Below are positions 24,494 through 32,165 of a DNA stretch of 64,000 nt, piece by piece. Origin of the DNA: Mucilaginibacter sp. SMC90. GTDB lineage: Bacteria; Bacteroidota; Bacteroidia; Sphingobacteriales; Sphingobacteriaceae. The stretch lies in the NCBI RefSeq assembly GCF_022811725.1, contig NZ_CP094527.1:3224001-3288000 (forward strand). Direction: 5' to 3'. The notes below the pieces were generated by a model that saw only the letters and a program-made list of their open reading frames with translations, was not told the DNA's origin and did not search any database. Numbering within the stretch: the first letter of the stretch is position 1; every line of letters starts with the position of its first letter. The translations under genes and the position numbers were made by a program.

Positions 24494-27454
24494 ATGTTTA
24501 ACTTACATTATCCGTTAACTTTTGAATGTAACGGGATAAAAGCTATTAAGATTCTTTTTATAACGCTTGCACTATTCGGAGCAAACGTAAGTTTTGGACA
24601 AACCAGGCGAAATGATCATTCGTTGGCTACCGATAAATTCTTACAGTCCTTCGTTGCTCCGCCTGATTCGGCTAAATCACGGGTTTATTGGTTTTGGATA
24701 TACAACAGGGTTACAAAAGAGGGGATAGCCCGTGACTTGAAGGAGTTTAAAGCAAAAGGTATTAGTGGGGTAAACTTAATTTGTAATGGCGGCTACGCAG
24801 GGAAAGAACCGCTTTTAGGCGTAGATTTTTTAGGTGAAGAATGGCGGGCCTTATTTCGGTACGCCGTTAAGGAAGCAAACCGCTTACATATAGAGTTAGG
24901 GTTTAACCTGGCCGGAGGGTGGACATTTATGGGGCCATCCGTAACAAAAGACGACGCCATGAAAAAGGTAGTATGGGCAGAGGTAAAAGTTGACGGCGGA
25001 TCGAAATTTATTGGAAAGCTTCCCTTACCTGAACAAGTTCAAGGTTACTATCACGATATCATGGTTCAGGCGTTCAGGGTACTGGACGATGGAAAAACAT
25101 TTGACCAGGCATCGGTAACAGACATTACCAATAAACTGTTACCTGATGGGTCGATAGAATGGAATGTTCCCGCAGGAAAATGGGTGATATTGAGAAGCGG
25201 ATACACTCTTACCGGACATCCCTGGAGCAAATGGAAAGCTTACCCCGAGGGTGACACCTTTAAGGGCGGTGAAGGCTACGAAATTGACTATCTGAGTAAA
25301 AGGGCGTTAGATAATTATTTTAATTATTTAGGAAAAACGGTTATTGCTGAAGCCAAAAAAGCTGGCGGGCACATCGATTATTTGTGGAGCGACAGCTGGG
25401 AATGTGGGAAATTAACCTGGACTCAGGATTTCCTTACGCAGTTTAAAAAATTTCGGGGATATGACCTGAAGCCCTTCATGCCTGTTTTGGCCGGCTATGT
25501 TGCTGATAGCCCGGAAATTTCCGAACGGTTTAAAGAAGATTTTGACAGGACCATCCAGGATTGTATTGCAGAAAACTGCTATGGGCACTTCGCAGAGTTA
25601 TGTCATAAAAATGGTATGAAAGTTGGCAGCGAAGCAGGCGGGCCCAATGATATACCTCCAATAGACGTTTTAAAGAATTTCAGTACACAGGATATAGTTG
25701 CCGGCGAGTTTTGGGTGAACGGGCACAGAAATGCTCCGGGAGGATATAATCAAAACAGGATGTCGCGGCTAAATTTGAAACAAACAGCTTCTGCAGCGCA
25801 TGTTTATGGGAAAAAACAGGCCGAGGCCGAAGCTTTTACCGAACAGGAGCACAACGCCACTCATTGGACATTAGGGCCGTCGGACCTTAAGCCATATGCT
25901 AATGATGCATTTTGCGAAGGCATTAACCGGTTGATGCTCCATTCGGCTACTTCTCAGCCGCCTTCAGACGGTAAACCTGGATACGAATATTGCGCTGGAA
26001 CGCATTTTACGCCCAATGTAACCTGGTGGGAGGAATCTAAACCGTTTTTTAACTACCTGAACAGGTGCCAGTTTATGCTGCAACAGGGCCGGTTTGCTGC
26101 CGACGTATGTTATTATTTAGGCGAAAGGCCGCCGTTACTTGCGCCCCCTAAGTATAATATTCCCACACTGGGCCCGGGCTTTGACTGCGATTATGCCAAT
26201 TCCGACGTATTGCTGAACAGGATGAGCGTTAAAAACGGGCTGGTCACTTTGCCCGATGGAATGAATTATAAGATGCTGGTGCTTCAAAACTGCGTGTCTC
26301 CTGTACCTGAGATAGCTAAGCAGGTCGGTTCCTATCAAAGTCTTCGGATACCGGAGCAAGCTTCAAAATCTATGTCGCTGCCGGTTATTGAGAAGATCAG
26401 GAAATTGGTTTACGATGGCGCGACGATAGTTGGCCCGCCACCCGAAAATGCAGGAGAGCTTAAAAACTATAGTGAAACAGATATTAAAGTAAAGAAAATC
26501 GCGGCGGAATTATGGGGGGATTTGGACGGCCGTACCGTAACCGAACGAAAGGTAGGGAAGGGACGCATTATTTGGGGAAAAACCGAAAGGGAGGTTTTGA
26601 CAGAAGATGGCGTGACCCCTGATTTTGAATTTGCAGGTCAGCCTGACAAACCGAATGATTTTGATTATATTCACAGGTCTGCCAAAGATGCAGAGATCTT
26701 TTTTGTTATAAACCGCACCAATCAAAAGCAATCGCGTGAGTTCACATTCCGGGTAAAGGGAAAGATCCCCGAGATCTGGGACGCCGTAACCGGTAAGGCC
26801 TTTGATGCAACGGAATATGCCCTAAACAACGGAGTGGTAACAATACCTCTTGAGTTTGATAGTTTTGGCTCGCTGTTTATCGTATTCAGAAAGGCCGTAA
26901 CAGCCCATAATAATACTTTAAGCCACAAAAACTTTCCGGTTATTAAACAACAACAAGAACTGGTTGGCTCGTGGAATGTGTCTTTTGATCCCAAATGGGG
27001 AGGGCCAGCAAATGGTGAGTTTGCTGAGTTAAAAAGCTGGACAGACAATACCGACGAAGGTATTAAGTATTATTCGGGCACTGCCACCTACCGGAAAACT
27101 TTTGATTTGAGCACGATAACGAAAGAGAATGCCATCAGCATCAATAAGAAGATAATCCTGGACCTTGGGGATGTGAAAAATGTTGCCAAAGTTAAACTTA
27201 ACGGAAAGAATTTAGGTGTGCTGTGGTGTACGCCCTGGCAGGTTGATATCACCGGAGCTGTCAAAGACAGGGGAAATATTTTAGAAATTGAAGTGACCAA
27301 CCTTTGGGCAAATCGTGTTGTCCATGATTTAAGCCTTCCGGTTGATAAGCGGCTTACTAAAACTCATGAGTCGTTTCGTTTTGATATGCTAAACGCTAAA
27401 ACCCCCTTGTTGGAATCTGGTTTACTTGGCCCGGTTTGGGTTAAAACAAAGTGA
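24494..27454 (+). CDS. GH106-like alpha-L-rhamnosidase
   Basis: About 986 residues from the ATG at 24494; an in-frame ATG at 24437 would give 1005. A signal peptide ends near VSFGQ. The catalytic part shows SRVYWFWIYNRVTKEGIARDL, LGFNLAGGWTFMGP, DDAMKKVVWAE and WSDSWECGKLTW, all typical of GH106 rhamnosidases of this phylum. The C-terminal domain (about 860-985; YSGTATYRKTF, VKLNGKNLGVLWCTPWQVDI) is a beta-sandwich of the sugar-binding/GH2-like kind. It would release L-rhamnose from pectic or other plant polysaccharides in the periplasm. There is no SusC/D or other glycosidase next to it. Confidence 0.88.
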   Translation: MFNLHYPLTFECNGIKAIKILFITLALFGANVSFGQTRRNDHSLATDKFLQSFVAPPDSAKSRVYWFWIYNRVTKEGIARDLKEFKAKGISGVNLICNGGYAGKEPLLGVDFLGEEWRALFRYAVKEANRLHIELGFNLAGGWTFMGPSVTKDDAMKKVVWAEVKVDGGSKFIGKLPLPEQVQGYYHDIMVQAFRVLDDGKTFDQASVTDITNKLLPDGSIEWNVPAGKWVILRSGYTLTGHPWSKWKAYPEGDTFKGGEGYEIDYLSKRALDNYFNYLGKTVIAEAKKAGGHIDYLWSDSWECGKLTWTQDFLTQFKKFRGYDLKPFMPVLAGYVADSPEISERFKEDFDRTIQDCIAENCYGHFAELCHKNGMKVGSEAGGPNDIPPIDVLKNFSTQDIVAGEFWVNGHRNAPGGYNQNRMSRLNLKQTASAAHVYGKKQAEAEAFTEQEHNATHWTLGPSDLKPYANDAFCEGINRLMLHSATSQPPSDGKPGYEYCAGTHFTPNVTWWEESKPFFNYLNRCQFMLQQGRFAADVCYYLGERPPLLAPPKYNIPTLGPGFDCDYANSDVLLNRMSVKNGLVTLPDGMNYKMLVLQNCVSPVPEIAKQVGSYQSLRIPEQASKSMSLPVIEKIRKLVYDGATIVGPPPENAGELKNYSETDIKVKKIAAELWGDLDGRTVTERKVGKGRIIWGKTEREVLTEDGVTPDFEFAGQPDKPNDFDYIHRSAKDAEIFFVINRTNQKQSREFTFRVKGKIPEIWDAVTGKAFDATEYALNNGVVTIPLEFDSFGSLFIVFRKAVTAHNNTLSHKNFPVIKQQQELVGSWNVSFDPKWGGPANGEFAELKSWTDNTDEGIKYYSGTATYRKTFDLSTITKENAISINKKIILDLGDVKNVAKVKLNGKNLGVLWCTPWQVDITGAVKDRGNILEIEVTNLWANRVVHDLSLPVDKRLTKTHESFRFDMLNAKTPLLESGLLGPVWVKTK

Positions 27455-27562
27455 TGGTATTTACATCCAAGACGCCTGGTATCAAATTCATGTATGCCGT
27501 GCATTGTTAATCAAAAAATGCTTGCCTTGTGTTTAACAACATCAAGGCCGGCAATGTCTTGT

Positions 27563-28399
27563 TTAGATCCAGTTTAGGCGATGTTTAAGCAGGGTGCCAA
27601 ATAGCAGCAATAGTTTGCGGCCATTGGAAATCCTGAAGCGTTTTGAAAAAACCGTACCGGCACCGGCCTGCCTGATCTTACCAAATAAATTCAGGTAATA
27701 CCGGTAAGCCAGGAATACTCCACGCCTTGACGACTTGGGCAGGTCCCTGATCCCCTTGAGCGCTTCTTCAAAGTCTGCTTCAATGTCCTGTTCAATCCTT
27801 TTTTTATCCTGCTCCGTAAAATTAGCCAGGTCAACTCCCGGAAAGTACGACCTGTTCAACTGCTGGTAATCTGCGCCAATATCCCGCAAGAAATTAATTT
27901 TCTGAAAGGCCGCCCCCAGTTTCATAGCCCGTGGCTTTAGCTGTTCAAAAGCCTGCCGGTCGCCCCCTGTAAATACATGCAGGCACATCAGTCCTACCAC
28001 TTCTGCCGAACCCAGGATATAGGCTTCATATTTGTCCTGGTCGTAAGTTTGCCTTTCAAGGTCCATTTCCATACTGTCAAGGAACTGGCAGATGAGCTGG
28101 TGATCGATTTGATAATCGCTCACCGTTTGCTGAAAAGCATTGAGGATAGGGTTCAGGCTGATCTTATTATTGATGGCCAGGAAGCAATCCTTACGAAACT
28201 CTTCCAGCAATTGCTGTTTGTTGTAATCATGAAAGCTATCCACAATCTCATCAGCCAGTCGTACAAAGCCATAAATAGCGTAGATAGGATCGTGAAGTTC
28301 CTTATCCAGGAACCGGATCCCCAGGGCAAAACTGGTGCTGTACCTGCGGGTGGTGAGTTTGCTGCACTCTACTGAAAGCAAGTCAAATTTCTTTTTCAT
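27563..28399 (-). CDS. crtB: Phytoene synthase (squalene/phytoene synthase family)
   Basis: A 278-residue trans-isoprenyl synthase. The first aspartate-rich motif is DEIVD (about 49-53) and the second is in INFLRDIGADYQQLNRSYFP (about 165-184); STSFALGIRFL and YAIYGFVRLADE are family signatures. It condenses two geranylgeranyl diphosphates to phytoene, the first step to carotenoids. Its start overlaps the stop of the upstream CarH-like regulator in an ATGA, so the two are translationally coupled. No crtI or other carotenoid gene lies in the window. A squalene-type product is the less likely alternative. Confidence 0.9.
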   Translation of the reverse strand: MKKKFDLLSVECSKLTTRRYSTSFALGIRFLDKELHDPIYAIYGFVRLADEIVDSFHDYNKQQLLEEFRKDCFLAINNKISLNPILNAFQQTVSDYQIDHQLICQFLDSMEMDLERQTYDQDKYEAYILGSAEVVGLMCLHVFTGGDRQAFEQLKPRAMKLGAAFQKINFLRDIGADYQQLNRSYFPGVDLANFTEQDKKRIEQDIEADFEEALKGIRDLPKSSRRGVFLAYRYYLNLFGKIRQAGAGTVFSKRFRISNGRKLLLLFGTLLKHRLNWI

Positions 28400-29304
28400 A
28401 GCGCAGGTGCTTTAGGTGTTTTGGCGATGAGCTGTTCGAAATCCTGCAATGTGCGCATCCATGTAACGCCCTGAGGATAATCCAGGCCGCCCAGCACTTT
28501 TGCATTACCCGACAGCAGGATCTTCGCGTCTGGAAATTGTGCGGATAAGAGATCAATGTAAACCTGGGCATCGGCTGCCGGCCGGACGCGGGTCATAAAA
28601 AAAAGCAGGTTTTCAGGATTCGTAGCATTTGCAGTGTTCGCCAGGGCGAACAACGGCAATTTTGGACCCATGTAAATCACTTTTTGCCCCGCCGAGCGCA
28701 GCAGGTAACTGGCCAGCAGCAGGCCAATATCATGGTCTTCATCCTCGGGAAGAAAAAGGAGCCAGCTTGAGCCGTATGTACCGTCAGCCGGATTTAAACC
28801 GTCGATGGCGGCAAGCAGCTTTTGCCGGATGATAGCTGAGAGGAAATGTTCCTGGGAAGGACAAAGCGATTCGTTCAGCCACATCAGCCCCATGCGCACC
28901 AGGATGGGGTAAATTACCTTTTTGTAAGTCCCGGTCACTCCGTTTATTTGAAAAGAGGCCGAGATCAGTTCATTGACCCGGGCCTCATTATAGGCCATAC
29001 CATGATTGACGATCTGCACGATAAAATATTCGAAGCGATGTTCTTCAGATACGGTAAGTTCAATCTGATCCTGTAAAAGAGCGGACATGTTATCCTTATC
29101 CAGCGCGCAGGCCCTTGATATTTTATGGCCGGCATGATAAAGACCCGCGATACACAACAAGCGTTTTAGCTGCTCATCGTCGTAATAGCGCGTATTGCCA
29201 ACAGTACGGGAAGGCTTCAATGCTCCGTAGCGCCGCTCCCATATCCTGATATTGTGGGCGGAGATTCCGGATAGCTGTGCCAGATCGGATATGGAGTATT
29301 TCAT
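28396..29304 (-). CDS. CarH-like MerR regulator with cobalamin-binding photoreceptor domain
   Basis: A 302-residue protein. The N-terminal MerR winged-helix (residues 1-70) has YSISDLAQLSGISAHNIRIWERRY. The middle domain carries W142-x9-E152-H153, the motif that caps the adenosyl group in CarH. The Rossmann domain holds E189-x-H191-x-x-G194, the cobalamin lower-ligand motif, followed by LLLASYLLRSAGQKVIYMG. CarH binds AdoCbl in the dark as a repressor and releases DNA in light. The downstream, overlapping crtB and the operator-like repeat at its own start fit light-induced carotenoid synthesis. The residue after W142 is Leu, whereas Thermus CarH has the His that becomes the upper ligand in light. 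Confidence 0.9.
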   Translation of the reverse strand: MKYSISDLAQLSGISAHNIRIWERRYGALKPSRTVGNTRYYDDEQLKRLLCIAGLYHAGHKISRACALDKDNMSALLQDQIELTVSEEHRFEYFIVQIVNHGMAYNEARVNELISASFQINGVTGTYKKVIYPILVRMGLMWLNESLCPSQEHFLSAIIRQKLLAAIDGLNPADGTYGSSWLLFLPEDEDHDIGLLLASYLLRSAGQKVIYMGPKLPLFALANTANATNPENLLFFMTRVRPAADAQVYIDLLSAQFPDAKILLSGNAKVLGGLDYPQGVTWMRTLQDFEQLIAKTPKAPAL

Positions 29305-29358
29305 TTTGTCTAAATAATTGATATTTAAATTTAGACAAATAATTCATTTTATGACAAA
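29305..29358 (-). promoter_or_regulatory. Operator-like inverted repeat and candidate promoter of the CarH-crtB unit
   Basis: Arms TTTGTCTAAAT (29305-29315) and ATTTAGACAAA (29329-29339) are exact reverse complements with a 13-base spacer, directly against the regulator's ATG. A third partial copy, ATGACAAAT, starts at 29351. On the minus strand TTTG (29355-29358) and TAAATTTA (29326-29333) are 21 bases apart, close to the Bacteroidota -33/-7 consensus, so a bound repressor would cover the promoter. Autoregulation is inference. Confidence 0.55.
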
Positions 29359-29487
29359 TTTGTTTTATTCCGGGAAAAAATAATAAACTATGAAAGCGCA
29401 CCGCTTTCTGTTGCAGCAAAAAAAAGGAGAAAGCGCTGCAACCTATTGCATCATATGGGCGTCTTATCGTTATCAAAGCCTGACCAT

Positions 29488-31854
29488 ATGCTGAAAAATT
29501 ATTTAAAGATCACCTGGCGTAACCTTCTGCGTCAAAAAACATTTTCCCTGATCAATATCCTTGGACTGACCATAGGCATGGCAAGCGCCGCGCTGATTTT
29601 GCTTTGGATCAATAACGAGCTCAGCTTTGATCAATTCCATGAAAAGCGGGACCGGCTTTATTCGGTTTATAACCGCTCGAAATTCGACGGGAAACTATGG
29701 AGCTGGGAAACCACGCCTAAAATCATGGGCAGGGTGATGAAAGAAGAATTGCCGCAAATGGAAAAAGTAGCCAGGGTTACTGATGCCAATTTTTTATTTA
29801 CCATCGGCGACAAACACCTGACGGCATCGGGCGATTTTACTGACCCTGACTTTCTTTCCATGTTCAGTTTTCCATTGATTAGCGGCGACCAGAAAACCGC
29901 GTTGAATGAAGTAAATAACATCGTGGTCACTGAAAAATTCGCAAAGAAGCTTTTCGGTGAGGAAAACGCGATAGGCAAAACGGTTAAAGTAGATAGCAAT
30001 TCTTATTTCAAGGTAACCGGGGTGATGAAGGACCTGCCGAATAATACCCGTTTTGATTTTGAATACCTTATGCCGTGGTCATATCTGAAAAAGATCGGTC
30101 AGGATGATGGATACTGGGGTAATAACTCCATTCAAACCTTTGTACTTTTAAAGCCTGGCGTAACTGAGGCCCATGCCGATGCTGTAGTGCTGAATTTTAC
30201 CAAAAATCATTCTGATACCAAAGACATTCAGCAATTTTTGCACCCTGCAGGTAAATGGCATTTATACTCGCATTTTGAGGACGGAAAAATAGTTGGAGGG
30301 AAAATCGAGCGGGTAAGGGTATTTTCCCTCATCGCCGTGTTGATCCTCGTCATCGCCTGCATCAATTTTATGAATTTAAGTACCGCCAGGAGCGAGAAAC
30401 GTGCACGTGAGGTAGGGATCCGTAAAACTGTTGGCGCATTAAGGGGATCGTTGATCTGGCAATTCCTGGGTGAATCTGTCCTGATCGCTTTTATCGCAGG
30501 CGTTTTCGCTATTGTGATCGTGCAGATCAGCATGTCCGGTTTCAACCAGCTTACCCAAAAGCAGTTATTTGTACCTTACGGCAACCCATACTTTTGGCTC
30601 ATAGCGCTGGGCTTTATCATCATTACAGGTGTTATTTCGGGAAGCTACCCGGCTTTGTACCTGTCATCTTTCAAACCCGTAGCTGTATTGAAAGGCACCT
30701 TTAAAGCGGCAAATGCGTTGGTTACGCCGCGTAAGCTATTGGTGGTGATCCAATTTACGTTTGCGGTAGTGCTGATCATTTGTACCATCATTATCCGCCA
30801 GCAATTACAGTACGCCCAGGATAGGGATACCGGCTACAAGAAAGACAACCTGGTTTACAGCTTTATGTCCGGCGAAATCGCGAAGCATTATCCATCCATC
30901 AGGAACGAATTACTTTCCAGCGGTGCGGCAACATCTGTGTCTAAAACAAACTCACCCATAACCCAGCGGTACAGCGATAGCTGGGGCTTCAACTGGCCAG
31001 GCTCATTGCCTAACAATAAGGTTGATTTTATTATTTACAGTTCGGACGGCAGCCTGGTTAAAACCATGGGCCTTAAGCTCGTAGCCGGCAGGGATATTGA
31101 CCCTGTGAATTATCCTACGGATTCAACCGCCTTACTGGTCAACGAGGCCTCGGTTAAGATCATGAACCTGAAAGATCCTGTTGGTAAGTCGATCAGTCAG
31201 GGAGAGGGTAAAGACATGAGGACCTGGCATATTGTTGGTGTGATCAAAGACTTTATTATCAGCTCGCCTTACGAACCGGTTCAACACATGCTTATTGAGG
31301 GACCCAGTTCCTGGTTCAATATCATCCATTATAAGCTCAATAATGCCAACTCTACTAAAGAGAACCTTCGCCGCGCCGAAGCAATATTTAAGAAATACAA
31401 CCCGGATTATCCGTTTGAGTATAGTTTTGTTGACCAGGAGTATGCCAAGAAGTTTGGTGACGAACAACGGATCGGTACGCTGGCCAGCCTGTTTGCGGGG
31501 CTGACGATCATTATATCCTGCCTCGGGCTTTTTGGTCTTGCCGCCTACATGGCACAAAACCGCATCAAAGAAATTGGTATCAGAAAAGTGCTGGGCGCTT
31601 CTGTGGCCAGCGTAACCACACTGCTTTCCATAGATTTTCTGAGACTGGTTGTGATCTCTTTTTGCATCGCTTCGCCCATCGCCTGGTATTTAATGTATCA
31701 ATGGCTGAAGGGGTACAGCTACCGGATCTCGATCAATTTGTGGGTGTTTGTAATTGCTGCAGCGCTTACCTTGCTGATATCTGTTTTGACCGTAAGTTAC
31801 CAGGCCATCAAAGCAGCATTAACTAACCCCGTGAAAAGTTTGAAAGGGGAGTAG
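29488..31854 (+). CDS. FtsX/MacB-type ABC transporter permease, orphan
   Basis: A 788-residue permease starting at the ATG at 29488 (MLKNYLKITWRN, the usual start of this family); the longer frame adds 14 unlikely residues. It has two copies of the layout N-terminal membrane segment, MacB periplasmic core, and three-segment FtsX domain (about 280-420 and 670-785), with ARSEKRAREVGIRKTVGA and NRIKEIGIRKVLGASV as the two family signatures. No ATPase gene is nearby, as is common for these large paralog families in the phylum. It is divergent from the CarH-crtB unit and ends at a bidirectional terminator. Confidence 0.92.
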   Translation: MLKNYLKITWRNLLRQKTFSLINILGLTIGMASAALILLWINNELSFDQFHEKRDRLYSVYNRSKFDGKLWSWETTPKIMGRVMKEELPQMEKVARVTDANFLFTIGDKHLTASGDFTDPDFLSMFSFPLISGDQKTALNEVNNIVVTEKFAKKLFGEENAIGKTVKVDSNSYFKVTGVMKDLPNNTRFDFEYLMPWSYLKKIGQDDGYWGNNSIQTFVLLKPGVTEAHADAVVLNFTKNHSDTKDIQQFLHPAGKWHLYSHFEDGKIVGGKIERVRVFSLIAVLILVIACINFMNLSTARSEKRAREVGIRKTVGALRGSLIWQFLGESVLIAFIAGVFAIVIVQISMSGFNQLTQKQLFVPYGNPYFWLIALGFIIITGVISGSYPALYLSSFKPVAVLKGTFKAANALVTPRKLLVVIQFTFAVVLIICTIIIRQQLQYAQDRDTGYKKDNLVYSFMSGEIAKHYPSIRNELLSSGAATSVSKTNSPITQRYSDSWGFNWPGSLPNNKVDFIIYSSDGSLVKTMGLKLVAGRDIDPVNYPTDSTALLVNEASVKIMNLKDPVGKSISQGEGKDMRTWHIVGVIKDFIISSPYEPVQHMLIEGPSSWFNIIHYKLNNANSTKENLRRAEAIFKKYNPDYPFEYSFVDQEYAKKFGDEQRIGTLASLFAGLTIIISCLGLFGLAAYMAQNRIKEIGIRKVLGASVASVTTLLSIDFLRLVVISFCIASPIAWYLMYQWLKGYSYRISINLWVFVIAAALTLLISVLTVSYQAIKAALTNPVKSLKGE

Positions 31855-32046
31855 CGCACTTGCAACCGAGGCATTGCTTGGCTTGTGCCCGTTGAGAAAT
31901 ACAATTTATTCGATAACGGGGCAACACAGTAAGTTGGCTTCAGACAGCCAGGTTTGCCAGTGTTGTATGATTTTGTGAGTCGGCTCTTTGTTAAAAAAGC
32001 GGTTGCGTGAGGTGTCTGCTTTACATTATGCACCTCGCTACGGATG

Positions 32047-32089
32047 AAAACAGTCAGGGGCCGGCAATCTCCGGCCCCCGACTGTTTTT
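32047..32089. terminator. Strong bidirectional terminator between convergent genes
   Basis: A stem of 18 positions with a single mismatch (32047-32064 with 32071-32088), a 6-base loop and A/T runs on both sides (AAAA before, TTTTT after). It serves the permease on the plus strand and the YfhO gene on the minus strand. The remaining 190 bases of the gap (31858-32046) hold no gene that I can support. Confidence 0.85.
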
Positions 32090-32165
32090 ACGCTAACAGC
32101 GTCTGCTGTTTAAGTTGTGATATGGCTTGGTGCATACTGTGCAATAGCGTAACGTTTTGGGTAAA

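Noticed and set aside
31906..32020. Short protein-like minus-strand stretch (HKIIQHWQTWLSEANLL) in the gap after the permease
   Set aside because: It is under 40 codons between two stops, has no start codon and no recognised family; listed only as part of the gap.
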